From Cotesia glomerata (lineage: Eukaryota > Arthropoda > Insecta > Hymenoptera > Braconidae): 64,000 bases of DNA. The position numbers and the translations under genes are program-made. The stretch lies in contig NW_025403107.1 of NCBI RefSeq assembly GCF_020080835.1, positions 62,001-126,000 of the forward strand, in the 5' to 3' direction. This document shows positions 34,556 through 48,400 of this stretch, piece after piece. Position 1 is the stretch's first letter. The number at the start of each line of letters is the position of its first letter. A model generated the notes under the pieces. It saw only the letters and a list, made by a program, of their open reading frames with translations. It did no database searches and was not told the DNA's origin.

Positions 34556-35279
34556 CCCTTCAGGACATGGGTTATGAGATTTTTTCTCATGCGCAACTTC
34601 AATCTCAAATATTTTTTAAATTTCAAATGGAAAAGCTACTTGAAATTTTTTGTATCTTCCTATAATTTAGTTTTCTAGACACACATACAATAAAAAAATT
34701 TTTTTTTGATTAAAAATAATAAAAAAATAATTTTTTTTAGAGGACATGAGATTTTTTCTCATGGCCAGAGTATTAAAAGGTGGGAGATTTTAGCTTTCGT
34801 TTCTTATTCGGCCGAGTTCGGCTCATTTCGCAGTCCGCGTCCGCCATATTTATTTACATCATACTTAACCGCCAAAATAATAGTGTAATATTGTGCTGTG
34901 TTTACCTACATAAATATGTAAAATTTATAATTTAATATTTAATATTTTTCAAATAAATAATATTAAGAGGTTTAATAAACGTAAGTCAATATTTTTTTTT
35001 TATATGTAATCCTAACAAATACATTTTATGTGTACTATTTTTTTTTTAATCGATAATACTCTAGCAATAAATTTAAACTTAATTAATTATTAATTAATTA
35101 TCAATTAAAGAATTATTAATTCATTATTTTATAGTCTAAGAACATTAAAAATTAAAAATAAATAACGTTTTCGTAAGAAAACTGAATTATAATGTTCTAT
35201 GCGCATGCGCAGAAGCCATGAGATTTTTTCTCATGGCCAGAGTAAATAAGGTGAGTCAAAACACCCATGTCCTGAAGGG
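34556..35279. mobile_element. 724-bp piggyBac-type MITE
   Basis: Identical 17-bp terminal inverted repeats, CCCTTCAGGACATGGGT (34556-34572 and, inverted, 35263-35279). They begin CCC and sit between exact TTAA duplications (34552-34555, 35280-35283), the piggyBac hallmark. Three copies of the palindrome ATGAGATTTTTTCTCAT lie inside (about 34576, 34747, 35218). Two of them carry the extension GGCCAGAGTA. No transposase frame. Confidence 0.85.
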
Positions 35280-35473
35280 TTAATTAATTTTTCTGAAAAA
35301 TAATGTTTGCAATTATTCGTCGACATTTAGGTGTGACTAATTTCAGAAATGTGTAAATGGGTGAGAGAAAAAAAAATTATTTTCAAAAATATCAACAGTC
35401 GGTAAAATCAGTTCTAACACGACGACAGCTAGAAAGTGTGTTTATCGTAAAATAAACTTTAAAAGATTGAAAG

Positions 35474-37828
35474 ATGGCGGACACCGCGAATGACGGTGAT
35501 AATCGAGTAGTAGCAAATGATTCAAGTGAAATGGAAAATCCACAAGAAAACGGTGAAGTTGCTGTTGTTGAAGAAAATCAAGAAAGAAACGTAAGTTTAT
35601 CATTAATAATTTCATTTAGTTTATTAATAATTACCATAAAATAATTTAACTTGAATAATTTCTGATAGCATGATCTCGTGAGTAAGATCTAGTTGATCCT
35701 TGTTGATTTAGTAAGGACACGTACTCAATTGCGTGTCATTACATTTTATCGTCAAGTACACGTGTATGTTTGCTAGTCGTAATTAATTCATACCTCAATA
35801 TTCTATCTCAGTTCTATATTTATCAGAGTAATATTTTTGGTATACTCCCTATTTAACAATGACCCAAATCCACAATTATCTCGAAAAATTTTACAACAAT
35901 TGTTATTATTATTATTATGATTTAAATAATTCAATTTATATTTATATATTTTCAGATAAATGCTGAAATCGACGCCCAAAGACAAAAATACCAACCAACA
36001 AAATGGGAATCATTTTTAGCAGTATTAAAGTCACTGATTATAAGGTCATTAGTTATTTATTTTATCACGTCATTCTTCCGAAGACCAGCTGCAGATCCAG
36101 CATCGACAGCAGCAAGCGCCGATGGTGCTGTTCCAAAATATCAGGCAGCTAATATTTTTGAGAATGGAACATTATTTGATTTGTACGTATTTTTATCAGA
36201 ATCAGATCATTTTAATAACTTTGAGGATCAGCAGGCGTTGATATGGAAAGAAAAAAGTTTGATGTACGGTGATTGGACGAGTGGTGCCAACAACGACGGC
36301 ACAAGATTTTTTGCTTACAAATTCGAACCTTCAAGCCAACTTAAACGCAATGGATCGATTTATTTGCACATTTACGCAACAAAAACCGGAAAGTCGATAA
36401 ATCCTAAGGATGGTAAGGGCGCGTATTCAGCGAATCAAGTGTCATATGTTAAAAAAATGGTTAATAAATTTAAAAAGATAAAATATCAGAAGCGACACAA
36501 TTTACTAACGGGAGAAACAACAGCTACTGAAGAAGAAATAAAAAAAGCTGAAATAATGGATCAAGAAATAGTTTCACACTGGCATCCTAATTTGACAATT
36601 AACCTTGTGATTGATCAAACTGGCTGGGTGTCAGGGCAAGTCCCGCCACCGTTGAATGAGTACATCGAATTTGTTCAAGGAGGTTCTTTCTACAAACCTC
36701 CAATTTATGTAAACGATTTTTGGAACATGCAGCGCGATTACTTTCCACTTAATGACACTATCAAGGAATTGGAATTGCATCTCACTTACCAACCACTATC
36801 TCTATTCAAATTGCAATTGTACTCGGCGCAAAATATGAGGAATAAATGGACTTCTTCATTCATGGGAGACGTTGCTGATGAAGATGACAACGACCAGGAT
36901 ACTCTGAAAGAAACAATTCTTGAAACTAATCCTTACTTACTGGGAATGACTATTTTTGTATCTATTTTACACAGCGTGTTTGAATTCTTGGCTTTCAAAA
37001 ATGGTAAATTGTTTTTTTAAATAATTATTATTTATTAATTTTAAGAAAGATATATTAATGGTTAAATATATTTTTACAGATATCCAATTCTGGAATAACA
37101 GAAAAACCTTGGAAGGTCTGTCAGTTAGGTCAGTCTTCTTCAACGTCTTTCAATCTCTTGTTGTGCTGCTCTACGTCTTGGACAACGAAACCAACACTCT
37201 TATTCGTTTGAGCTGCGGTATTGGTTTGTGCATTGAAATCTGGAAGATCAACAAAGTTGTGGACATCTCTCTCGATAGAAGCCATAAAATACTGGGAATA
37301 TTCCCTACAGTATCATTCCGCGACAAAAGTTCCTACGTCGAAAGTTCAACCAAAGAATACGACAGACTTGCCTTCAAATATCTATCATGGGCTCTGTATC
37401 CTCTTGTGGCCGGATATGCAATTTACTCGTTGATGTACCTCGAGCACAAGGGATGGTACTCGTGGGTTTTAAATATGCTCTACGGTTTCTTGTTAACATT
37501 TGGCTTCATCATGATGACGCCACAATTATTTATTAATTATAAATTAAAAAGCGTAGCTCATCTTCCCTGGCGTATGCTGTCGTATAAATTTTTGAATACA
37601 TTCATCGATGATATATTTGCTTTTATTATTAAAATGCCGACGTTATATCGATTAGGATGTTTTCGTGATGATATAGTGTTCTTTATATTTTTGTATCAGC
37701 GGTGGATATACAGAATAGATCCTACGAGAATTAACGAATTCGGTTATTCGGGTGAAATGGAGGATGCTTCAAAGAAACAAGTCGCTGTGGCGAGTACGAA
37801 AGATGAAGCTAGTAAAAAAACAGATTAA
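35474..37828 (+). CDS. CLPTM1 family multi-pass membrane protein
   Basis: Exons 35474-35590, 35956-37003 and 37080-37828 join in frame to 637 aa, the normal CLPTM1 size. An acidic N-terminal tail (MADTANDGDNRVVANDSSEM) is followed by a first membrane segment (about residues 55-75). Then comes a long lumenal domain with YGDWTSGANNDG, IYLHIYATKTGKS and YIEFVQGGSFYKPPIYVNDFW, and several helices from about residue 370. DIQFWNNRKTLEGLSVRSVF and the later HLPWRMLSYKFLNTFIDDIFAF blocks are highly conserved in CLPTM1/CLPTM1L. Vertebrate CLPTM1 is an ER protein implicated in receptor (GABA-A) assembly; the insect role is not known to me. The start codon lies in AAGATGGCGG, a strong context. A piggyBac-type MITE ends about 195 bp upstream. 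Confidence 0.93.
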
Positions 37829-39446
37829 TTTTATGATTTCTTTAAACTCATATTAAATTAATTAATTAATTGAAATTTATTTTATAGTTAATTTCCATTA
37901 AAATTTTGTCGTACCAAAGTACAAAATGTAGATCAATTACGTGTCTTAAACTTTTATCATTAGTTTTTTTTTTGTTCGTTTTTTTAAATAAATTTAATTA
38001 AATAATAGCATCGGGTATGTCATTATGCGTCTGCCAGAGTATTCTTTTAACGAGTACCCATTAATTCCCAAACGAATATGTTTATGATTAAGTATAAGAC
38101 GTTGATTTTTACACAAATAAAGTATATAAATAATAAAAAATAATAACGATTAATAAATAAAAATATTCTATACTAAAATAATACGAACAATTAGTCTATA
38201 TTTGAAAGTAGGTAAATGATTTCAATTTGTGTGAATTTTGGTGAGAAAGTACATAAAAAAGAATTGTAATAAGTGTAATAAATTAAAAAATGCTTTGTCA
38301 AACGTTGAATTGCAATAAAGTGAAAAAAAAATATCTAAAATCAACTGATGAGCTTCCAAATATGGTTTATTGGGTTATTTCTTTAAAATTTAACTACTTT
38401 GTTTTATTATTTTTTTTTATTGGATTATTTTTATTCTTTTATTACCGAAAAATAAAATATGAGCTCATATATAGTGATGTATTATTTCGTAAATTGGTAA
38501 TTAAAAGTACTTAGCCACACGGTAAGTACGTAATATTAGGTACAAATATTGTTTATCTTTTGTTTTTATTGCTAGTTTGCATAAAACTTCTGTGTCAAAT
38601 AAAATATAACGTGTATTAGATTTTTTCAAGCTTCTGATAACGTGATAAATAATAATTAATTAATAAATTCTACTTTAATTTTTCGCAACTTATCAAGTTA
38701 ATTAATCATATAATTTACCTAATACCTATTATTATAATTTTATTAATGATAATAATAATTATTATTATTGTAGTAATTCGTTTGAAATTTTATTTTTGTT
38801 TAAATTGATTAAGTAGATAAAATTGTAATTATTACTAGATTGTACTTAAAAATTCTTATATCATCACTTGATAAAAGGCAAAAGGTGCATTGTAATAATT
38901 TACACTATACCAAAATGTAACAAAATTTATGACATAAATCTATTCTTAGTTTGTGATATTTTGTTAATATTTATCTCCTATTTAAACAAAATTAAGTATA
39001 CAAATGACAAATAAATATAAAATCAATCACATTCGGCAATAAAAGACACTTAAAATAATATTAATAGAAAAATTAAACAAAGAAAATAATCTGTAAATCT
39101 TAATAATTAAATCATAAAACAACAATTGGTTAACTGGCAGTATTTCATATAATAACTGAGTTGGTAGCGATTGAATTTACTGAATTTAAATGGCTCAGGT
39201 TAAATATTTTAATTATAAATTACTGAATATAATCAAAATTTTCGATTTAGTATTTTAAAAGTTGCGAGCCAAGTTGTTTTAAATTGTTTTCTTCATTTGC
39301 TGTGTAAGATATGGAATTTTTCACGAACGCCGTGAAGAAATACACTGTGCGCTTTTAAGTTCAAAATTAACATCAATTTATAAAAAATAAAATTAATTAA
39401 ATAAATGATGAGATTTAAATAATTTTAATTATTATAAATTGTTAAA
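37829..39446. other. Convergent 3' flanks of CLPTM1 and MRP
   Basis: AT-rich DNA with several AATAAA hexamers after CLPTM1 (from about 38115). A 74-codon frame at 38290-38514 has a hydrophobic stretch but no conserved features, and I do not call it. The rest will include the MRP 3' UTR. Confidence 0.5.
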
Positions 39447-42400
39447 CTACGCAACGATTCCAGAGTCCTTAGCCATACTGTAAAAAGCGCTCGTTGGTTT
39501 TTGAAGTAAATTCTCAGGCTTATCAAACTCCGTTATTACTCCCTTATCTAGAACAATGACCCTAAAACAAAAAAAAAAAATTAGTTTCAAAATTCATTGA
39601 TGTTGATTGTTAATTTTTCTTTTGTAAAAAATAAGTACCTATCAGAATCAAGGATTGTGTTAAGCCTATGAGCAATCGTAAGAACTGTACAATCTTTAAA
39701 TTCTTCTCGTATCGTCCGCTGAATAAGATCATCTGTCTCTAAATCTACAGCAGCAGTAGCCTCATCGAGGATAAGAATTTTAGTTTTTCTCAGTAACGCT
39801 CTTGCCAAACAGATCAATTGTCGCTGGCCCACACTCAAGTTATCACCACCCTCAGATACTAAGTACATAAGACCATTAGGCAGAGTTTTAGCAAACGCTT
39901 TAAGGTGAGCGTGCTCAAGTGCTTGCCAAATCTGCTCATCAGTGTGTACATCAAATGGATCTAAATTGAGACGCAGAGTGCCTGAGAAGAGGACTGGATC
40001 TTGAGGAATAATTGTCAGCCTCGCTCTCAAAGCATGGAGACCAAGTTCTGATATGTCGATGCCGTCTATGAATATTTTTCCTTCGGCGGCTTCGATTATT
40101 CTGAACAACGACAATGTCAACGAGGATTTTCCAGCTCCAGTTCGCCCAACGATTCCTACTTTTTCTCCACCGTTGACACTGAAACTGAGACCGTTGAGTA
40201 CAAGATCGAGGCCCTCTCGATAGCGAACTTTGTAGTCACGGAATTCGACGCGGCCTTCTGAAGGCCAATCTTTCGGTGGGGCTGTACTGGGAATTTCCCA
40301 TGGAGCTTCTTGTGGCGTTTCACCATACTCTTTTATCCTTTCCACAGCCACTATATTTGTCTCGACGTCTGATGTCATCCTTACAAGCCAGTTTAATGTC
40401 TGCGTTATCTGAAGTGCGTAACTTACTGACAAACCCACAAGACCGGCACTCAGAGAATCTCGGCCAGCTACTGAGAACATTGCCGCAAAAAATATTATCA
40501 TATTGCCGACCATTTCTAATCTCACTGCCAACCATCTTAAGACAAACAAAAAGACATTGTTAATACACCCATTAATCAGAGACGTATTTCTCAAGTACTT
40601 TTTAGAAAAATATTCTTAAACTTACCGGTTACTTATAATACCTGGGAAGTAACACATTTGATTAAAATCAACTCGACGTTCAGATTCGTAGATGAACCTT
40701 TCTTGTACATTAAATGCTCGTATTGTTTGGGCACCTAAAAGAATATAAAGTTATTTTTAAATTATTTTTATTTTACAATCCAGAGAAATTTTTATACGAT
40801 ACTTATTACTCTTTTTATATAAAAGGGTTATATTTAGTTAAAATTTTCAAAAAATCATTTTTTTTTGGCATTTTTGGAACGTACATATATTTTTTTAAAA
40901 TTATAGAAGAAAATTATTATTATTATTCTCTGATAATTTCAAATTGATTCGACAAATATTCTTGAAGTTCGAAAGTAGTTGAAGCGTATAAAAACGCTAT
41001 CAAAACTGTATTTTTAAAGTCAGTGAGCACGACTTCTTCAAAACAGCTTAACCGATTGGTTTCAAATTTTTATACAACTTTTTGTTAGACATATTCCCCC
41101 AGTATTAATCGAAGAAAAAAATTTTATGATAATTATTTCGATTTTCAAACTACTTGAAGTTGGAAATGCTTTCGATAATCGAAACATTTTTTTTAATCGG
41201 TAATTTTTTCAAAAATCAAAATTTTGACTATTACCTGCATTTTTATCTATCTATGAAATAAATTTTTTGGATTTTTCCATTTCATATACAGTCGAGTCTC
41301 GTTATGAATCCTATTTGTTTTTTTTTTTCTCACCAGACTCGCGTTAATGTGAGAGAGACACTAATAGGACTCATAACGAGACTCGACTATAATCCAATTA
41401 TAAGAAATTTTCTATGCACAAGTTTTTTATATGTTTGATAAATAAAATATCTCTTTAGAAAAAATACATAAAAAAATTTTTTTTTGGGCTCGCAACTAAG
41501 TATAACCCCTTAAAAATATCATAAATATCTTCTGGTACCTAAAAAGTAAATTTTAGTAATTCAAAGAATAAAAATATTAAATTATTAAAGAACAATTAAA
41601 TATAAATTATAAGTACCTGTGATAGATTCTCCAAAATGAGAATATATTGGCGATCTAGAAACAGATTCTAATCGTTTCAATTGACGTGAAGTCGCAACGT
41701 AAAAACGTTGGATAAAGTAATATAGAACACCAATGGGTACTATGATCGCTATAAATATTGGTGTACTGTAACTTATTACTACAAGTGTAGCAATGACCTG
41801 AAATATTTATTTTTAATCAAAATTTATTAAAAAAAAAAAGAAATCATACTCAATATTAATAAATTACCAACTACTCCGTTAAAAGATAATTATAATTAAA
41901 ATTACGTAAAATAATTGAGTTAAAAAAACAATAAAAACACAAAAAAATAAAAACATGCAAAGCTGTGCTACATAAAAAAAGTAATAAATAATAAATATTA
42001 ATAGACAATGCACCACCGCATGTAGAAATTAGAAAATTATAAGCACAAGCATTAAGTTTCTTTGTAATGAGAAACAAGAAGCTAGTCCTTGAAATGATAA
42101 TTTGAAACCGCTACCAATGTGACGGACACAATTATACTAAATAAAATTATTTACAAATAGCAGAACTGATATTTAAATCTATAACTTAATAAATAATTAT
42201 TTAAATACCATGCAAGATTTCTTGCACGTTTGATTTGAAAAATTAGTAAGACTGAAATTTGAATTCGTCATTAATGTTAAATTACCTCAAATGAACAATA
42301 AACGCAGTCAGAAATTTGCTGCGGAAGCGAAGTGTCCAGCACGTCGACATCTTTAGCAAACCTGGAGATAATGCGACCAGTAGGGGTAGTATCAAAGAAG

Positions 42401-45400
42401 GTTAATGATGCACGCATCATCCCGCGAAGCATTACCAAGTGCATCTGGCGAGCAGCCAGCCAGCAACCCAGCTGTGGAGCCAAATCGCAGAAAAAACTCA
42501 ACGCTACAACAAGACGGGCGGCGATCATTGTAACCGTAGCATCCTTTTTTTTCTTTTTCAATTATTAATTTTGTTATTTTAGAGCCCAATGTGTCGAAAA
42601 TTTTTATCATGATTTTTTAAATAATATTGTTATCATATTTTTATTTGAGATTTAATCAATTGCCACCACTAGGCGAGGGAGTGAAGTTTGCTGTGCCATG
42701 CATATCGCCGATATGATTTGAAATGTTACGCGAATTATTTATTGAAATACCCGACACTTTTATTAGTTTTTAAAATTATTTTAAAGTATAGTATTTTTAT
42801 TGCGTATGAAAGGAATAATTAAATAACAGAAAAAATAGTAATTATACTTAATTTATAATTTCTAGAGCACAAAAAAAAAAGAGTTCAAGCAAATACTTGA
42901 TAAAAAAACAATGGTTTAGAAGTAGTGTCATTTATTAATGGAATTTTTTTTGTCTTTCAATATAAAAAATCCAAAATTTAATCTTATTAATTCTGAAAAT
43001 AGCAGACAATTTTTGTTTTTATACACTAGGCATTGTTTCATAAGTACAAATTTCTTAAATTTTTTTTTAAATTCCAAAAATTCAAGTATTTAAGGAGAGT
43101 CTAGCAGCACCAATGATATTTAAAGTTAATAAATTTTGTGAAATTGGAAAACTTTAAATAATAATTTTTACGCTATAAAAATTTTAGATGTTTCTAATTC
43201 CACCTATTATTTTTAAGAAAATATCAATTTACATATTAATAACTTAGTCCCATGTAAATTCATGAGTTATTTATTTTCTAAACTTAAAATTTAATAAAAA
43301 TTTTAGGGAAACAGTTTAGTTTTTTTTTAAAGCTATTTCAAATTGTTTAAACTTTGATATTTTTAGGAATTTTGAAGATAATGTATTACGGTAAAGCTGT
43401 AAATTGTAAAATTTATAAAGTTTAATTAATAAAAAATTATTCTTCATAAAATTTTTTACTTGAAAAAAAAAGTCTGCTATTTAAGGTTCATGAAATTTTC
43501 TTGTTAAGTAAAATAATGACTTATTTCTATACCACTGCGAATGATAAAAAATAGGATGAAGAATAAACCAAGCATAAAAGTATAACTGTATCCGTCAACA
43601 ATTGAAATAAAATATTACTAGCATTATGTATAATGTATAAAACACTAATCATGCAACATAGAAAAATAAAATAATAAGTAATAAACATATGACAATTAGT
43701 AATGCAATAATGACCATGAATATGATCGCGTATGAAAGCTTACCCTCAAACAACAGGGTAGGCACTGTACAATGGATAAGGGTAGTTTTGAATCCATGAT
43801 GTCTACATCGGCACCGAAACGGCTTAGTATTCGTCCGGTGGGTACCGTATCGAAGAAAGACATGGGACCACGCATTATGTTGTATAAAGCTTCACGCATC
43901 AGTGATGAGGATGATCTTAGAGTACCAACGTATATAAACATTGATGAGAATACCACCGATAAGACTGTAACATGACAATAACTAAATCTTCAAACAACCA
44001 TAGCATGAACCTTCTTCTTTTCCTTGCTATTTGTATAATTAATAACCCCAGACAAAATACATTCTCAAATATAAACAAACACATATGGTCTGGATTTTTT
44101 AAAATCACCTCATGGAAAAAAAGTCACCAACAAAACGTTCGCCATAATGATTGTGATGAGAGTAATGGTTTAATGGGGCTTTAATATAATTTTTTTTTAT
44201 CTTCAGGAAGCAACGCAAGCATTTGATATCTATCACATTTTTATAAGATTAATATTTGCTTCATTTTTTTTTTTTTTTTTTTTTTTTTTTTCAACAGGCA
44301 AAAAACTTTTGTGAAAAATGGTTCAAAAGGAGGTAAAAATTTTATAACTTATTTAAAAACTCGAATGTTTTTTCCACATAAGTTTTACCCGTGATTTTTA
44401 CTTAGATTTATTTTAAGCTTTTATACATTGTAAATTATTTATATAGTTTTGTAATTATTTAATCATACCGAGAGTACGCAATTAAGCCAAGTACGTAGAA
44501 TCATTGGTATAATATTGTCAATAACGTCTGTATCTTTACCAAACCGACTTAATAGACGACCGGACGGTGTGCTATCAAAAAATGACATAGGATTGCGAAG
44601 CACTTGTGTCAATAATCCTTGAAATATAAATACAGATGCACTAATAGGTCCTATTGCAAATAGTAGTGATATTACGATTGATAAGATACCTAGAAATTAT
44701 TAAAAAAAAAAAAAAAAAAAAAAAGTGGAGTTTGATATTACTTCTAATGTGCTAAGATAATATTTGTAATTTAATTTTGTACTTAATTCAATAGTGGAAC
44801 AGCGACTTTTAATCAATTGAACTTGGATTTTTAGATGGATTGAACGCATGATAAGAGGTACATAAGTATGGATTAACCGTGCTGAAGGTGCAACTAGTAT
44901 TATTTACTAAAATAAGGTAAAAAATCAGGGTGCAAACAAATAAAAATATTCAAGAGAAAAATAAGAGTTAGCTGAATAAAAAAACTAATAAAGTTAGTTG
45001 ACAAATAAATAAAATAGTATAAAGACTATTTCTACGGCAAGACACTGTTTTGGTGGGTAGAATGTGATACATCGTATCAGTATGTTAAATAGAAGAAATA
45101 TAAAAATAGTGCATTTAATAAAAATAAAAATAAAATACGTGGTATGGTGTTTTTAGCTGTTGTGAGAACAATTTTTATAAGTCTCACGTACCCCTGCGAG
45201 GCAAAATAACCATGCTCTAAGATTTGCCGGTAATGCATTGTCGATAACATCAACGTCCTTGCCAAAACGATTTAATAGTCGGCCTGAAGGTGTTGTATCA
45301 AAGAATCCAATAGGTAAACGTAGAATGCCAAATAATAATTCGGAATGCAGCTGTTTACTGCTTTGTAGACAACCAATAGCCATTATTAACTGTGCGATAA

Positions 45401-48400
45401 GCACAAAAATTGCTGAAATTTATTTTTAAAACAATGATAATAAAATGTGTAAGCAAAATATAATAAACCATTCATTTCCTGATTAATTAATTTTGTCAAT
45501 TATAAAGATTAATTCATTTTTATTTTTTTTTCTTTTTTTTTTAATATTGTGATTGATTCAAAAGAATACCATGCATAGTATCAATTATCCAATACGATAA
45601 AGCAGTAAATTAGTTGTCTTCTAATGCTAGTTCCCTAAAGGATTAAATTCAGTACGATAAAATAAGAATGTATAATTTATAGACATGCTTATATTGCATT
45701 AAATACCACTATACTACTTAGGGATGTAAAAATTTATAATTATTTAATAGTTTATTGAAAATTGAAAAAAGAACGATTGTTGGGAATTAAAAAATACCAA
45801 GTAAAAATAATGAAGAAATAAATTAAAATAATTGTTGTTAACAATACTGGTCGCGCCTTCAAATACACAGCAAACCACACTCGCTGCTCTAATTGTCGTT
45901 TAAAATTCGAGTGGAAGAAAAGTCAAACAATCAGCGAAGACTATATTATGTCACTAAAATGATCAACTCTTTTTTTTGCTTATTATTTTCGTGCTTCCTG
46001 TAATATTTTTTCATTAGAATTGGGTCTGCAATCGTCATAACTAGACTGATTGATTCAACTACAATATGTAACAATCCCGATCCAGGTTTAATATTTGGAC
46101 TAAAGGCAACGTCAGCAAAATTGAACGTCATTGTGTGAGACCATATTTGTAGAGTGATTTTTTCTGTTTATAATTAAATGATATTGTAAATATTGAAAGA
46201 AACATACCTTGACCTATACCTAGCGCACCGTATACACCGACATACGTATCTCTTTTAACTTTATCAAGTGTTCCATTGACCAACATTTCGGTATCGTCAG
46301 ACCATTTACTGACCCAGATATTCGATCCAATACTGAATGATTGAAATACAGCGTTCATTACTATTGTTGACACTGACAAAAACCAACCAATTGATTTCAA
46401 GTAATGAGCATAAACACGTAATTTTACCTAAATAACAAAGGAGATAAATAAACATTATCTCTTTTAATTTAATTAAATATTATTTAAAAATCAGGTATAG
46501 AGAATAAATTATAATTCAATTTTTAATTATTGCTTATTTCAAATTTTCAAGATATTATACCTGAATTTAAAAAAAAATTATCATCAACAAACATGGATTT
46601 AAATTTAAATAATATTAAATGAAATACTCACACTTCCTGTTTCTGTTTTTTCAGCTTCGATAATTTTTTCTCCTTTAATTGGAAGTGAATTTTCCTTAAT
46701 GCTGGTACTTCTCATCAAATTGACAGATTTTTGGCTATCTATCGATTGTTGCCTATGTAAAGAACCATTCAAAGATTTTTGATCAATAGATCCAGACTCA
46801 CTATGAGTCATAGATAGCCTAGATCTTGCTTTCGTCAATTTTTGTTGAAGTTCTTCTGATCCGATAGTTGACTCAAGCTGTTGTTTTATCTCTGTCAACT
46901 CAGGTACAGCTTCATCTTCAGGTTTAACTTCTTGCAGATGGTGAATAAGAAAATCAGCAAACGCACCTCGTTTTTCCATCAGTTGTTTGTACGTCCCATT
47001 TTCCGTAATCTCTCCATCTTTTAGCACAAAAATGTTATCAACGTCCGGCAAATAAGTGATACCATGAGTTACAAGTACACGTGTTTTCTTTTTTAGCAAA
47101 CCATTGGGACCCACAACGTTTTCAAAAATATGCTTTCCGACGTGTGAATCAACAGCACTCAGAGGATCATCCAGGAAGTAAACATCGCAGTCAGTGTAAA
47201 CTGCCCGAGCAAGTGCAACTCTTTGTTTTTGACCACCAGACAAATTTATTCCTTTCTCACCAATTTCCGTTTGATCTCCTGCAGGTAGCATTTTAATATC
47301 AAGGCCAAGGGCACATGCATCAATCACCTTGGCGTAGAGAGCTTTATCCAGGGACTTACCAAATAGAATATTGTCTTGCAATGTGGCATTTTGAATCCAT
47401 GCTTGCTGAGCGACGTAAGCTATTGATCCTTTGGTATTAACTCTTCCGCTGATTCGATCCATTTCTCCGAAGAAAGCTGAGATCAGTGAACTCTTGCCTG
47501 AACCAACTGTTCCTACAACAGCTACCAACTGTCCATGATGGACTTGCATATTAATATTTTTAAGCGTAGGTTTTTCCAATGACTCTGGGCCCCACGCGAA
47601 AGTTCCATTTTCAATTATCAGTGGATGTAACTCCGACTGGTCATGTTGAACATTATTTGGGTCCAACTCTTCACCATTCATGTATGAATTTATTCGCTTA
47701 ATAGAAACCATCGCTTGTACGACATTACTTATAACCATAGGCAACATGGACAGTGGAAACCGAAGAATATTGAATAAACTTAAAGAAACAAAAGCTTTTT
47801 TGCTATCTAAAATGTTGTCGTCACTTATGTAGACGAACGTTGCGAATGAAACAAAGGAAACTAAAAATGGTGCACAAGACCATACAAAACTCGTTCCAGC
47901 GTTAAGATAAGCCGCCTCTTTAAGTACTTTTATTTCCTTGTTTCGTATTTTTAAAATTTGCTGCTCAAACGACGGCTCCCAAGCGTACAATTTAAGTACT
48001 TTAATGCCATTTAATACTTCATTCATCAGTTTAACTCGTTCGTCTTTGCTTTTCATCTGTCGGATCTGCAGTGTCTTTACTTTATTGGCAATAACAGCAT
48101 TGATTGGAATAAGGAATATCATAACAGCTAGACCGGCAAAAACAGCCACTTCAAGTTCATACCACAGAAAATATAAAGCCAATCCAATTTGTAATGGTGC
48201 CGACCATATCATGTTTATGTAAGGCATCAAGTCCATGAATCGTTGCGCATCCACAGACATTAAATTGACTATTTCACCAACTGTTGACTCTTTACGTGCG
48301 GCATTAGACATTCTAAGAGCTTTACGATAAATTGCCGCAACAAGAGCAGTGCGCATTCGCATGCCGACGATAAACATTCGATTGAAGTACTGTGACAGGA

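Larger units (their letters stand above)
32137..35473. other. Intergenic region between divergent Mad and CLPTM1
   Basis: It contains the Mad upstream intron and first non-coding exon (not resolved), with relatively GC-rich sequence around 32800-33300 that may be its promoter. Two MITEs (34004-34442 and 34556-35279) and the short CLPTM1 leader follow. No other gene seen. Confidence 0.5.

Noticed and set aside
38290..38514. 74-codon frame with a hydrophobic segment after CLPTM1
   Set aside because: Very AT-rich, low-complexity sequence with no recognisable family, lying in a 3' flank.
45946..46131. Possible fifth alternative exon or small gene in the MRP intron
   Set aside because: No FFDxxPxGR coupling-loop signature and no matching phase; the frame is chance.
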